A DNA stretch of 64,000 nt from DATFKA01 sp042095835 (GCA_042095835.1 JBELML010000012.1:1-64000), one strand, 5' to 3'. Positions 37,783 through 46,641 are shown, counted from the stretch's first letter. Notes: a model not told the origin generated them from the sequence alone. Program-made: numbers and translations.

Positions 37783-38532
37783 TTAGAAGGAGTGTTTGAT
37801 TTTCTTTAAAAGTTTGAGGAGCTTAAGATTTAAAGATGGATTGACGTTGAAAAAAGCATCATTGATCTTAATCCATTCTCTTTCTCGGCTGATAGTTTCT
37901 AAAGATTGGTAATTCACAAAGTGAGCCTTCTGGAATGGGGGCTTCCAATAGATACTTCTATCGGTCATAGCAAAACCAGTTTTACCATTTGCCAGTAATG
38001 AGGTATCGCAAATAAAAAAGACCTCTTCATCGCGGGCGGCTTTGAGGAATGCCTCTGTTGCATTTTGTAGTTTGTGGCTAGGCAGTTCTACAAAGTCTCT
38101 ATAAAATCGCTCTCGCTCGGATTCTAAGTCTAAATAATCAAAGATTAAGGTTTTGAGCGGACTCTTTTTGGTATTGCTATATTGATGCTTGAGTATGGTC
38201 TCGGGGAGCGCTGTTTCCGTCAAATCAGGGCAAAAGCGAATGATGAAATAATCAAGAATATCCTCAAAAATGAGAATAGCTTCTCGGTTGATACTCAGGA
38301 AATTAGCTTTCCCACTAGCCATTTGCTCATCTACAAAGTCTTGCATTTCATCTGCCTTTCTAGCAATCGTATCTCTAAAACCTGATTCATAAACCCGCTC
38401 AGAGAAAGCCTGGAACTGCTCTACCTGATGCTCTTGCACTAAGCGTAATTTAAGCGCTAAAAAAAATTGCTCCGTAAATTGCTCCTTTATCGGCTGATCA
38501 ATGTCAAAAAGTATCTTTTCGGTAGGAATCAT
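37783..38532 (-). CDS. Hypothetical protein with C-terminal bacterial PH-like (IYWK) domain
   Basis: 249 residues, no signal peptide or membrane segment. The N-terminal 150 residues are helical and charged and are not recognised. The C-terminal ~80 residues have the pattern FFICDTSLLANGKTGFAM...SIYWK..., followed by VNYQSLETISREREWIKIND. This is the GxxGFAxTDxxIYWK style found at the end of many bacterial proteins that carry a PH-like domain. Such domains act in protein or lipid contacts; no function can be given. The gene stands alone next to the repeat-rich gap. Confidence 0.7.
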   Translation of the reverse strand: MIPTEKILFDIDQPIKEQFTEQFFLALKLRLVQEHQVEQFQAFSERVYESGFRDTIARKADEMQDFVDEQMASGKANFLSINREAILIFEDILDYFIIRFCPDLTETALPETILKHQYSNTKKSPLKTLIFDYLDLESERERFYRDFVELPSHKLQNATEAFLKAARDEEVFFICDTSLLANGKTGFAMTDRSIYWKPPFQKAHFVNYQSLETISREREWIKINDAFFNVNPSLNLKLLKLLKKIKHSF

Positions 38533-38612
38533 ATCAGTTTCAATATAGTTTATCAGCTAAACAGTATACATGGTCCTAAAACTAACAACAATTTGCCAGT
38601 TTATTTATTTGT

Positions 38613-38783
38613 ATGGTAAACAAATACTTAACATTGCCCAAGCAAAAAAATAAAAGCCATCTTCCTGAAAAGGTTTGCCCAGTTTGTGAGCGACCTTTCA
38701 GATGGAGGAAAAAATGGCAAAAGGATTGGGAATACGTTATTTATTGTAGTGAAAGATGTAAAAGAAATAAAAACAAGCGATGA
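38613..38783 (+). CDS. DUF2256 zinc-ribbon-like small protein
   Basis: A 56-residue basic protein: two Cys pairs, VCPVCERPFRWRKKW and YCSERCKRNK, probably bind one zinc. The ERPF.WRKKW.. .W..V.YCSERC pattern is the DUF2256 signature. Function unknown; members are often near redox or cryptochrome-type genes. The stop overlaps the ATG of the next gene as ATGA, which indicates translational coupling with the oxidase subunit III gene. Confidence 0.9.
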   Translation: MVNKYLTLPKQKNKSHLPEKVCPVCERPFRWRKKWQKDWEYVIYCSERCKRNKNKR

Positions 38784-39409
38784 GCGATCAACCCTTTGAA
38801 AGAGCTCCTGTGAGCGAAACTGAAGATAACTTTGCCTTCCATCCCTATAATGTTTATTTGGTTTTACTGCTAATCGGGCTTAGCGTTCTTTTTCTTGCTT
38901 TGACAGTAGCCTTTGTTTATACGCGTATAGAAAAGGGAATGCCACCTATTCTACTGCCGCCTATTTTCCTTTTTAATACGCTTATCCTCCTCGGGAGTAG
39001 CGCCACAATGGTTTGGGCCAAGAGATGTTACCTAGCTGATCATACTAAAAAATACCAGCAAGCCTTGATCGCAACGATAGTCCTATCTTTTGTTTTTATG
39101 GGGGCTCAAATGGTGGCTTGGCGTACCTTATTCAGTCAGGATATTTTTATTAATACCGATGTCTCCGCTAGTTATTTATACGTCATATCTGGCTTACATT
39201 TTGCCCACGTAATTGGAGGCCTGCCTTTTTTAGGCCTATTTTTGTATAAAGCTAAAAAGCAAATGAAAGAGCCGGTGTCGGTTTTAGTTTATTTTTCTGA
39301 CCCTGAAAAGCGACTGAAATTGAGATTATTGACGATTTATTGGCATTTCTTGGATGGCCTTTGGGTCTATCTAATCATTTTCTTTTATATCAATTACTTC
39401 ATTCAGTGA
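38780..39409 (+). CDS. Cytochrome c oxidase subunit III (heme-copper oxidase)
   Basis: A 209-residue membrane protein with five predicted transmembrane segments (~25-50, 63-85, 100-122, 138-158, 190-209). Family features are LFNTLILLGSSATMVWAKR, VSASYLYVISGLHFAHVIGGL with the conserved His residues, and YWHFLDGLWVYLI at the C-terminus. Subunit III supports the catalytic subunits I and II of aa3-type oxidases. None of the other subunits is in this window, so this is an isolated copy. It is coupled to the DUF2256 gene by a 4-base overlap. Confidence 0.9.
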   Translation: MSDQPFERAPVSETEDNFAFHPYNVYLVLLLIGLSVLFLALTVAFVYTRIEKGMPPILLPPIFLFNTLILLGSSATMVWAKRCYLADHTKKYQQALIATIVLSFVFMGAQMVAWRTLFSQDIFINTDVSASYLYVISGLHFAHVIGGLPFLGLFLYKAKKQMKEPVSVLVYFSDPEKRLKLRLLTIYWHFLDGLWVYLIIFFYINYFIQ

Positions 39410-39474
39410 CCATTCCCCAAACGATTTTATTACCCTCCTAATATCTTAGCAGCCTAGTTGCTATGCACTTCGCG

Positions 39475-39482
39475 TATTTTTG
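39475..39482 (+). promoter_or_regulatory. Candidate -7 promoter element (TATTTTTG) of the PurL-like gene
   Basis: An exact TAnnTTTG match 42 bases upstream of the start codon. No well-placed TTG -33 box is seen. Confidence 0.4.
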
Positions 39483-39523
39483 ATAACTTAGACTTCACGA
39501 ACGTGATCTAAAAGCGAAGAAGG

Positions 39524-41710
39524 ATGGAAGGCATACACCCGCAAGAAAAAGAAGAATTTTTTTCCAGGATTGATATTAGTTCAGATCAACTAAAAGTCTT
39601 GGAGCAGATATTAGGCAAATCGCCCAGTACAGGTGATCTCTTATTTCTGAGCCAACTTAAAAAATCTAGTTCGGCTATAAATGTTGATTCTCCCATTATA
39701 GCCCATGCGCTGAAACCATCCAATAAGGTGGTGCAAGAAAATGGGCATCAATATTTTAACTTAGGAAATGATGTTTTTCTGAGCTTAGCCATTTCAACAA
39801 GTGGGAAAACCTATCCCTTTTTTCCATATCAGAAAAGTGTAGATCTATTTTATAAAAGTTTTCAACAGCTTTTAGCAAAACAATTGGAGCCTCTTGTATC
39901 CATTAATGCCTTGAGAATAGGAAATACCAAGCGCGCGGAAGTCAATCACTTATTCCAGCAATCTCTTTCTGCGATTTCAGATACTAGTAATTTTAGTGGT
40001 ATTCCAGCCTTAGGTGGAGAATTTTTCTTTGATGATAGCTTTAATCAATCCAGCCTCTCAAATGTATTGACACTAGGTATTGGTAAACAGTCTACCATTG
40101 AAAATAAAGTTAGCGCCAAAGCTGGAGATCCAGTGCTCTACCTTAGTCCCCTTGATCAGCACCCGTCGCTATCTAGAGCAGCTGAAGAGGAAACAAATGC
40201 GGCTGGAGAGGCGCTTATTCCAGACCATTTTTATAGACAAAATATTTTAGCTCTACACGCTGCCTGCCAAGAACAAGGCATTTATTTACAATTCGCCTCC
40301 TGTCTTGGAGTAGGAAAGAATGTTGCTCTTTTTAATTTAATTAAAGGCCTTCCTTTAGGTTTAGAAGTGGATTGGTCTGTTCTGAATCTGGAAGAAAACA
40401 TCACAGCAGATATTGGAGACCAAACCTCCGATGATGGCTTTTTCCTATCCATAGCACAGGAAGATTTGAACCCTATTCAATTGTTGGCTGATCGATTTAA
40501 TATGCAATTGATCAGGCTTGGTCAGCTTCTTGAGGAAGAACGACTCATTATTCGAGATAGTGACCGCGTGATTGTTGATTTACCCAAGCGCGCCATTGAC
40601 CAGGAAGCACTATTTCCAGCTCTTTTAAAAAATCCTAGGAAACCTTCTTATGTAGATAAGGCCAACAAGTTTTCCTACAAGAAGATGAAGCACCAAAAGG
40701 ATTATGAAAAGAATGGTCAAAAAATCTTCGAATCTCCGAATATCATTGCTAGGCGTGGTGCTATGGAGTATTTCAATTGTATCCAGGGAATAGAGAATTT
40801 GAGCTATAATTTACCTAGTGATGCGGCCGTATTTCAAGTTCCTGAAATCAATAAAACCCTTGCCTTGACGGTGACCGGCAATCCAAAGTATATAAAGTCT
40901 GATCCTTATCTTGGTACGATGATGGCTATTTCAGAGGCGGCCAGAGGTATAATCAATTCTGGTGGAAAACCCCTGGCTTTTTCAATTGGATTAAATTTTG
41001 GAGATGTTGGAAATTCAAGTGTCCAATGGCAATTGCAACAATGCTTGAGAGGTATTGCTGAAGCTGCAAAAAAATATAGGTTGGCTCTAATCGAGGTGGA
41101 GACCAATTTTGGTAATCAAAACATCCATAACAAGGGGACTAGTCCAATTTTACCGAGTCCTGTCATTGGCATGCTAGGCTCCTTGGACCGTCCGGAAGAC
41201 CTTATAGGCATTGGATTTAAAGAAGCAGGGGATTTGATTTATATGATTGGAACGCCTCACAACGATATTAATGCTTCTACCTTTTTAGCGGAGCTATTTA
41301 ACGGGCCTGCTACGCCTAGTCCAATTTTTGATTTGGATGAGGAATACCATATCATGATCAATATCCGCAAGTTGATCCAAAAAGATTTGCTGGTATCTGC
41401 TCATAAAATTGCAGAGGGTGGCCTTTTTAAAGCCTTATTAGATTGCACTAGGGTAGATGATTATGGATTTGTTATAGAAACAGATACTAATTTTAGAAAA
41501 GATGCGTATCTATTTGGAGAGGCTCAAGGTCGATCTATTGTCACAACTAAAGCAGATCGAGAGGACGAATTAGTCAACTTCTTGAACTCTCAAAACGTTC
41601 CATTTTCAAGATTAGGAGAGGTGAGAGGTGACGAAATCATCATCGACAATGATTCACTAGGCAGTTTAAAGAAGTGGGACGGCTCCAAATTTAAGGCCTT
41701 AGTCGATTGA
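39524..41710 (+). CDS. PurL-like AIR-synthase-related protein lacking catalytic histidines
   Basis: 728 residues that align along the full length with single-domain PurL (FGAM synthase). Conserved landmarks include GIPALGGEFFFDDSF, VPEINKTLALTVTGNPKY, ISEAARGIINSGGKPLAFSIGLNFG, PILPSPVIGMLGSL and SAHKIAEGGLFKALL. The active-site regions are not preserved: the position of the EHCSYK motif reads KKSSSAIN (~46-53), and ESHNHPSALEPYQ reads STSGKTYPFFPYQ (~91-103). The QDMGAAG loop is also changed. It is therefore unlikely to make FGAM on its own. A structural, regulatory or salvage role, or a neofunctionalised paralogue, is possible. It is not next to purine genes. Confidence 0.82.
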   Translation: MEGIHPQEKEEFFSRIDISSDQLKVLEQILGKSPSTGDLLFLSQLKKSSSAINVDSPIIAHALKPSNKVVQENGHQYFNLGNDVFLSLAISTSGKTYPFFPYQKSVDLFYKSFQQLLAKQLEPLVSINALRIGNTKRAEVNHLFQQSLSAISDTSNFSGIPALGGEFFFDDSFNQSSLSNVLTLGIGKQSTIENKVSAKAGDPVLYLSPLDQHPSLSRAAEEETNAAGEALIPDHFYRQNILALHAACQEQGIYLQFASCLGVGKNVALFNLIKGLPLGLEVDWSVLNLEENITADIGDQTSDDGFFLSIAQEDLNPIQLLADRFNMQLIRLGQLLEEERLIIRDSDRVIVDLPKRAIDQEALFPALLKNPRKPSYVDKANKFSYKKMKHQKDYEKNGQKIFESPNIIARRGAMEYFNCIQGIENLSYNLPSDAAVFQVPEINKTLALTVTGNPKYIKSDPYLGTMMAISEAARGIINSGGKPLAFSIGLNFGDVGNSSVQWQLQQCLRGIAEAAKKYRLALIEVETNFGNQNIHNKGTSPILPSPVIGMLGSLDRPEDLIGIGFKEAGDLIYMIGTPHNDINASTFLAELFNGPATPSPIFDLDEEYHIMINIRKLIQKDLLVSAHKIAEGGLFKALLDCTRVDDYGFVIETDTNFRKDAYLFGEAQGRSIVTTKADREDELVNFLNSQNVPFSRLGEVRGDEIIIDNDSLGSLKKWDGSKFKALVD

Positions 41711-41745
41711 TCTAGGCGAAACCCTCATTATATGATCAATTCGAT

Positions 41746-41753
41746 TATTTTTG
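41746..41753 (+). promoter_or_regulatory. Candidate -7 promoter element (TATTTTTG) of the TlpA-like gene
   Basis: An exact TAnnTTTG match. With a transcription start expected a few bases downstream, the GTG at 41755 would lie at or before the RNA start, which supports ATG 41779 as the true start. Confidence 0.45.
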
Positions 41754-41778
41754 TGTGAAAAACAAATACCAAGATAAA

Positions 41779-42894
41779 ATGAGCAAAATAAATACACTCA
41801 TTCTTATTCTATTTACCAGCTTAGTACTTTGGAATTGTGATCAAGAACTACCAGGTACTACAATCAACGGGCAATTCACTGGAGCAGAAAACCTGCAGGT
41901 GTTTGTTGATAAGGTGGTTTTTGGAAAAGCGAATGCCGTCATTCAGAAAGCAGATCTAGATGGAAGTGGTTCCTTTACTGTCAACTTTCCAGAAGGCCTA
42001 GAGCCGGGCATTTATAATGTCCGTATAGGAGCGAAACGAATAAGTTTAGTACTAGAGGATGGAGATAACCAAATCGACTTGAAAGGGGATTTGAGTACCA
42101 TGCAGAATTATAAACTAGATATTTCAGGCTCTAAAAGTTCTACTGTATTGGCTTCAACAATGGGAAAATTGATTTCTCGTCAGATGTCTTCCAATGATAT
42201 AAAGAATTTCGTAGACACCGTATCCTCGCCTATGTTGGGATCCTATGTTGCCTTTGTCTCCTTGAATCAGAATGGAACATTTTTGCCTATTCATAAAACG
42301 GCATTGCAGAAGTTGGAAGCGCAACAATCTGGAAGTGAATTAGCAGGAGCTTATAGCACCTGGGTTGCTCAGGTAGAGCAATTGCACCAGCAACAGTTAA
42401 TGAGAGAAAGAGTGAAAGTGGGAAGCCCTGCGCCAGATATCAAATTATCCTCACCAGACGGGAAAGAATATACACTATCTGATTTGAAAGGACAGGTGGT
42501 GTTATTGGATTTCTGGGCAGCTTGGTGCGGGCCTTGTCGCAGAGAAAATCCAAATGTGGTCAAGGTGTATAATAAATATAAAAACCAAGGCTTTACCATC
42601 TTCAGTGTATCCTTAGATGGAGTTGATGGCCGGACTGCGAGCCGCTTAAATGAAGATCAGAAAACGCAGATGCTTACCAATCAAAAGCAGCGTTGGATTA
42701 ATGCTATTGCACAAGATAATTTGACATGGCCTTATCATGTTTCTGACTTGAAAAAATGGGATTGTGCGCCTGCTAAAATGTATGGGGTGACTTCTATACC
42801 ACGCGCCTTTATGATCAATAGAGAAGGGGTTATAGTGTCTACTAAAGTAAGAGGAGCGGCTCAAATTGAAGCGGAGCTTTTGAAGCATATTTAA
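41779..42894 (+). CDS. TlpA-like thioredoxin-fold lipoprotein (DUF4369-type N-terminus)
   Basis: The start MSKINTLILILFTSLVLWNC gives a lipoprotein signal with lipobox Cys at residue 20. Residues ~30-130 form a DUF4369-like beta domain (TTINGQFTGAENLQVFVDK). A TlpA/AhpC-TSA thioredoxin domain (~230-371) contains VGSPAPDIKLSSPDGKEYTL, the active-site WCGPC in FWAAWCGPCRREN, and a cis-Pro region SIPRAFMIN. Its job is probably periplasmic thiol-disulfide exchange or cytochrome maturation; the partner is unknown. A terminator follows directly. Confidence 0.9.
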   Translation: MSKINTLILILFTSLVLWNCDQELPGTTINGQFTGAENLQVFVDKVVFGKANAVIQKADLDGSGSFTVNFPEGLEPGIYNVRIGAKRISLVLEDGDNQIDLKGDLSTMQNYKLDISGSKSSTVLASTMGKLISRQMSSNDIKNFVDTVSSPMLGSYVAFVSLNQNGTFLPIHKTALQKLEAQQSGSELAGAYSTWVAQVEQLHQQQLMRERVKVGSPAPDIKLSSPDGKEYTLSDLKGQVVLLDFWAAWCGPCRRENPNVVKVYNKYKNQGFTIFSVSLDGVDGRTASRLNEDQKTQMLTNQKQRWINAIAQDNLTWPYHVSDLKKWDCAPAKMYGVTSIPRAFMINREGVIVSTKVRGAAQIEAELLKHI

Positions 42895-42911
42895 TACGAA
42901 GCGACAAATAC

Positions 42912-42950
42912 AACAAAAAAAGCTAGGACGAAGTCCTAGCTTTTTTTGTT
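42912..42950. terminator. Bidirectional terminator between the TlpA-like gene and lpxB
   Basis: AACAAAAAAAGCTAGGAC (42912-42929) pairs perfectly with 42933-42950, with a 3-base loop. The A-tract/T-tract ends serve both directions. The lpxB stop codon lies inside the hairpin. Confidence 0.9.
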
Positions 42951-44060
42951 AGTAAGATATTCCAGCATCAGCTTGGCCGTGCGAGCGGATGCTCCCGTAT
43001 TGCCGAGTTGTTGCCTTAAGGTTTGATAGCCCTCTAGAATCCGCCTCTTCTCTGGCCCATTTGCGGTGATTTTTTGAAGTTCACTGATCAAGTTTTCTTT
43101 GGATAATTCCTTTTGAATCAGTTCTTTAAGTAAAGCTTGGTCCAGAATGAGATTGACTAAGGAAATGTATTTCACCTTGATCAGCCGTTTGATAATCTGA
43201 TAAGAAATCGGATTGCCGGTATAGCAAACGATCTCAGGTGTATTGAAGAGAGCCGTTTCCAAAGTAGCAGTCCCAGAAGTTACCAGAGCGGCATCGGCCG
43301 CCTGCATCAAGTCATAGGTCCGGTTAAAGACTATACGAACATCCTGCTGCTTAGAGTTTTGATCAAGGATTTCCTGGTAAAAGCTGAGCTCCTGTGCTGG
43401 TGCTCCACCAATGATAAACTGATACTCCTTGAAATGTGGAACAACTTCTAACATGCGCGGAAGCATTCTGCGGATTTCTTGTTTTCGACTACCTGGAAGG
43501 AGAGCAATAATAGCTTTCTCCCCATCAATGAGATCATCTTTTCTAGCCTTATAATTGGCAATATGATCTAACAGCGGATGCCCCACAAATTGAACTTCAT
43601 AATCATATTTTTTATAAAAATCGGCCTCAAAAGGTAATATGGTATAAAGTTGATCGACGTTTTTTTTGATCTCCTTTACCCGTTTGGCTTTCCAGGCCCA
43701 GACTTGTGGAGAGATATAATAGAGAATGGTATATCCAGCAGGCTTTGCCCATTTAGCGATCCTCAGATTGAAGCCTGGATAGTCAATCATAATAATCGCG
43801 TCTGGCGAAAAGTCTTGAATATCTGCCCTGCAAAACTTGAAGTTTCTAAGGATGGTGCGAATATTCTTAGCGACCTCTACAAAACCCATAAAAGCCAAAT
43901 CCTTATAATGCTTTACAGGTTGGGCTCCAGTGGCTTCCTCCATAAGATCTCCGCCCCAAAATCGGATTTCCGCCTTAGGGTCTTGCTCTTTTATGGATTT
44001 AATGAGGTTGGCTCCGTGGATGTCTCCTGAAGCCTCGCCTGCAATGATATAATAGCGCAT
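42936..44060 (-). CDS. lpxB: Lipid-A-disaccharide synthase
   Basis: Transfers UDP-2,3-diacylglucosamine onto lipid X to form the lipid A disaccharide at the inner membrane. The 374 residues have the start RYYIIAGEASGDIHGANLI, FMGFVEVAKNI, YPGFNLRIAKWAKPAGY, YYISPQVWAWKAKRVKEIKK, LPFEADFYKKY, VGHPLLDHI, LLPGSRKQEI and ALVTSGTATLETALFNTPEIVCY, all diagnostic of LpxB (GT19). Length is normal. It starts 2 bases after the small membrane protein gene, so the two are co-transcribed, possibly with surE further upstream. Confidence 0.97.
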   Translation of the reverse strand: MRYYIIAGEASGDIHGANLIKSIKEQDPKAEIRFWGGDLMEEATGAQPVKHYKDLAFMGFVEVAKNIRTILRNFKFCRADIQDFSPDAIIMIDYPGFNLRIAKWAKPAGYTILYYISPQVWAWKAKRVKEIKKNVDQLYTILPFEADFYKKYDYEVQFVGHPLLDHIANYKARKDDLIDGEKAIIALLPGSRKQEIRRMLPRMLEVVPHFKEYQFIIGGAPAQELSFYQEILDQNSKQQDVRIVFNRTYDLMQAADAALVTSGTATLETALFNTPEIVCYTGNPISYQIIKRLIKVKYISLVNLILDQALLKELIQKELSKENLISELQKITANGPEKRRILEGYQTLRQQLGNTGASARTAKLMLEYLTNKKS

Positions 44061-44062
44061 GG

Positions 44063-44368
44063 CTAAAAAATATTTGAGCTAAAGAGAAATAACCACAGCA
44101 TTGCTCCTAGCATAGTAGCCGTCAGTACACCCCGCATACTTTGACTCCAGCGTCTTCTTTGGTAAACCGTAAAAGGGATTAAATTCAAGCAAACGGCAAA
44201 AAGCAAAAGACTCGTTTGATCAAAGATAGGGTCGTTTCCGCCTGCGCCAAAATTACCGGCTTTTAAGATTTGGTCATTGAGAACCATGAGTAGGGCATAA
44301 CCCACAAATGGTACCAATACACCAAATAAAAACCCTATTCCCCAGTGGTTTCTATTTAAGAACTCCAT
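44063..44368 (-). CDS. Small membrane protein between surE and lpxB
   Basis: 101 residues from the start MEFLNRNHWGIGFLFGVLVPF. Three hydrophobic segments are visible (~9-28, ~52-68, ~82-98), with a polar loop AGNFGAGGNDP and a basic QRRRWSQ. I do not recognise the family; similar small proteins occur beside lpxB in Bacteroidota, so a link to lipid A or phospholipid handling is only contextual. An upstream in-frame start (44443) would draw its first residues from a palindromic repeat and is rejected. Confidence 0.75.
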   Translation of the reverse strand: MEFLNRNHWGIGFLFGVLVPFVGYALLMVLNDQILKAGNFGAGGNDPIFDQTSLLLFAVCLNLIPFTVYQRRRWSQSMRGVLTATMLGAMLWLFLFSSNIF

Positions 44369-44378
44369 AAATATGTGC

Positions 44379-44566
44379 TTAGTAACGGACAAAGAATAAG
44401 TCCCGCATTTTGATCGAGAAGACTTTGAGCCAAGACAAGGCAAAAGACGTAGGCAATGCAGGGCATTGATGAGGCTTTTTAACGCTGTATTGGAGCAAGC
44501 CTGTCCCGGCTTTAGATCGGGAAGATTCCATCAAAATCGGTAAGTTGTTTTTTGGCTGTTACTTAA
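44379..44566. repeat. Palindromic intergenic repeat (MITE/REP-like) between surE and the small membrane gene
   Basis: Ends form terminal inverted repeats: TTAGTAACGGACAAAGAATAA... on the left and the complement of TTAAGTAACAGCCAAAAAAC on the right, each followed inwards by a complementary ATTTTGAT block. The apex is a short perfect hairpin, CAATGC-AGG-GCATTG (44454-44468). A second copy is at 54813-54979. It fills the gap between the surE stop and the next start codon. Confidence 0.75.
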
Positions 44567-44574
44567 TTCAAAAA

Positions 44575-45354
44575 TCAGGCATGCGCCATTTCTTCCATTG
44601 CCTTAATCTCTTTTAAGGCTGGGTAATTGGTCAAATCATGCATGGCTGGAACTACAGAGATATACCCATTTTCCAAGGCCCAAATATCCGTGTCTTCGCC
44701 TTTATCATCATTGACAAACCGGCCAGTCATCCAATAATACGGATAACCTCTTGGGTCTTTGGCTTCCACAAACTCTTCAATCCAACGGGCATCTGCTTGG
44801 CGGCAAACTTTTATTCCTTTGATTTGATTAGCAGGAAGTTTAGGAATATTGACATTCAGTAAACAGCCAGCGATCATTCCCTTCTCCAGGGTGTATTCCA
44901 TTAGATGTTTAATATAAGGCTTTGCTGGCTCAAAATCAGCACTGAAGGTGTGATCTAACAGAGAAAAACCCAAAGAGGGAATCCCTTCCAAGGAAGCCTC
45001 CATTGCCGCAGACAATGTCCCCGAATAAATAATATTGATAGAGGCATTTGAGCCGTGATTGACACCTGAAACACAAAGATCGACATGGCGATCCTTAAGC
45101 AATACATTTTTAGCCAACTTTACGCAATCTACGGGTGTGCCCGTACATTCATAGGCCATTATACCAGGAAAAATATCCACTGGTTTAAGGCGTAATGGTT
45201 GAGATAAAGTGACGGCATGACCCATACCAGATTGCGGAGAATCAGGTGCGACGACTACAACTTCTCCCAATTCTTTGGCGACTTCAATTAAATTCCTAAT
45301 TCCTGGGGCGGCAATCCCATCATCATTGGTGACTAAGATTAAAGGCTTTGACAT
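44575..45354 (-). CDS. surE: 5'/3'-nucleotidase SurE
   Basis: Metal-dependent nucleoside monophosphate phosphatase. The N-terminus LILVTNDDGIAAPGI holds the two adjacent Asp residues of the metal site; VVVVAPDSPQSGMGHAVTL, the SGVNHGSNASINIIYSGTLSAAMEA segment (Asn ligand) and the following GIPSLGFS confirm the family. The 259-residue length is normal. It has a good promoter of its own upstream and is likely the first gene of the surE - small membrane protein - lpxB transcript. Confidence 0.97.
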   Translation of the reverse strand: MSKPLILVTNDDGIAAPGIRNLIEVAKELGEVVVVAPDSPQSGMGHAVTLSQPLRLKPVDIFPGIMAYECTGTPVDCVKLAKNVLLKDRHVDLCVSGVNHGSNASINIIYSGTLSAAMEASLEGIPSLGFSLLDHTFSADFEPAKPYIKHLMEYTLEKGMIAGCLLNVNIPKLPANQIKGIKVCRQADARWIEEFVEAKDPRGYPYYWMTGRFVNDDKGEDTDIWALENGYISVVPAMHDLTNYPALKEIKAMEEMAHA

Positions 45355-45389
45355 ATATCGTTGTTATTTATTGTTGCTAATCAGAGACG

Positions 45390-45421
45390 CAAAAGTAACG
45401 GATTTCCAGCAGACATTTCAA
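45390..45421 (-). promoter_or_regulatory. Bacteroidota-type promoter of surE
   Basis: On the minus strand a TTG (45421-45419) is followed after 21 bases by TACTTTTG (45397-45390), an exact TAnnTTTG -7 box. The ATG lies ~35 bases downstream. Spacing and sequence fit the sigma-ABfr consensus. Confidence 0.6.
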
Positions 45422-45556
45422 TAGGAAATGATGCAGCTATAGAACTAGGTGATAGACGCCATACACAATGGGGGAAAAGGAGACTAGAACTTGTCTTTTA
45501 ATTAAATGACATGGAATTTACCCCTACATTAAACCAAAGAACCCGAATGAGAGTTC

Positions 45557-45564
45557 TACATTTG
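45557..45564 (+). promoter_or_regulatory. Candidate -7 promoter element (TACATTTG) of hemH
   Basis: An exact TAnnTTTG match 25 bases before the hemH start. The -33 box is not clear. Confidence 0.5.
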
Positions 45565-45589
45565 CAAATCAAAAAAAACGGCAAAAAAC

Positions 45590-46612
45590 ATGGTTTTTGG
45601 AAAAAAAGGAGTCTTAATTGTAAACCTGGGAACACCAGATGCACCAACCACTCCAGCTGTACGCAAATATTTGAAGCAATTTTTACTTGATTGGAGAGTG
45701 ATAGATTATGCCTGGTTACCTAGGAACCTCTTGGTAAGAGGTATTATTGCACCCTTTCGCTCTTTTAGCTCGGCTAAGTTGTATAAAAGATTATGGACTC
45801 CTGAAGGTTCGCCACTAAAAATCTATGGAGAGGCAGTAGCTGCTGGTGTCCAAGAAAAATTAGGCGATGAATATATTGTAGAATTAGGAATGCGCTATCA
45901 AAGCCCTTCTATGGAGTCTGCAATTCAACGCTTGATGGATAAAAAAGTGAGTGAGCTGATTATCTTCCCACTTTTCCCTCAATATGCCTCCGCTACGACA
46001 GGATCTGTCCATGATGAAGTCATGCGTATCTTGAGAAGACAACAAGTAATTCCGAATGTGAAGATGGTGAATTCCTATTATGACAATGAGGATATGATCG
46101 AAATCTTCGCGGAGAATGCCCGGCAATTCGACTTGGATGCATACGATCATATTATCTTTAGCTACCACGGTGTACCACAACGACAACTGAGGAAAGGAGA
46201 CCCCAGTAAAAGCCATTGCCAAAAAGTGGAGAATTGTTGTCAGACCATCTCTATTGATAACCAATTTTGTTATTCTGCGCAGTGTTTCGCAACGACCAAG
46301 GCATTGGTTAAAAAGTTAGGATTGAAAGAAGAACAATATACCACCTCCTTTCAATCTCGTCTGGGGCCAGAACAATGGGCAAAACCCTATACTATCGATA
46401 CCATCGAGCACCTGGCTGAGTCTGGTGCCAAAAGATTGTTGGTTTTTAGTCCGGCTTTCGTGGCAGACTGTTTGGAAACAACCATCGAGATTGGCTTCGA
46501 ATACCAGGAAGATTTTGAAAAAATGGGCGGAGAGCATATCGATTTAGTGCCCAGCTTGAACGATAATCCTAAATGGATAACCGCGATCAGTAATTTGGTA
46601 GCACAGCAGTAA
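45590..46612 (+). CDS. hemH: Ferrochelatase
   Basis: Inserts ferrous iron into protoporphyrin IX (final step of heme b synthesis), or into coproporphyrin in some lineages. The 340 residues include VLIVNLGTPDAPTTPAVRKYLKQFL, LYKRLWTPEGSPL, GMRYQSPSMESAI, the catalytic His in FSYHGVPQRQLRKGDP, a Cys-rich segment (KVENCCQTIS, FCYSAQCFATT) common in Bacteroidota enzymes, TTSFQSRLGPEQWAKPYT, and FSPAFVADCLETTIEI with the second catalytic Glu. Length is normal. Monocistronic, with a terminator after it. Confidence 0.97.
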   Translation: MVFGKKGVLIVNLGTPDAPTTPAVRKYLKQFLLDWRVIDYAWLPRNLLVRGIIAPFRSFSSAKLYKRLWTPEGSPLKIYGEAVAAGVQEKLGDEYIVELGMRYQSPSMESAIQRLMDKKVSELIIFPLFPQYASATTGSVHDEVMRILRRQQVIPNVKMVNSYYDNEDMIEIFAENARQFDLDAYDHIIFSYHGVPQRQLRKGDPSKSHCQKVENCCQTISIDNQFCYSAQCFATTKALVKKLGLKEEQYTTSFQSRLGPEQWAKPYTIDTIEHLAESGAKRLLVFSPAFVADCLETTIEIGFEYQEDFEKMGGEHIDLVPSLNDNPKWITAISNLVAQQ

Positions 46613-46641
46613 ATACACTAACTTATTGAATTAAATACAAA

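Noticed and set aside
39440..39500. Fourth copy of the palindromic repeat upstream of the PurL-like gene
   Set aside because: GCCTAGTTGCTATGC and GCGTATTTTTG recall the element, but the second hairpin arm is absent; too weak to list.
39524..41710. Annotation as functional purL
   Set aside because: Both catalytic histidine motifs are missing and no purine genes are adjacent; only the fold-level assignment is supported.
44369..44443. Extended start of the small membrane protein at 44443
   Set aside because: The extra 25 codons fall mostly within the palindromic repeat and do not look like a family N-terminus.
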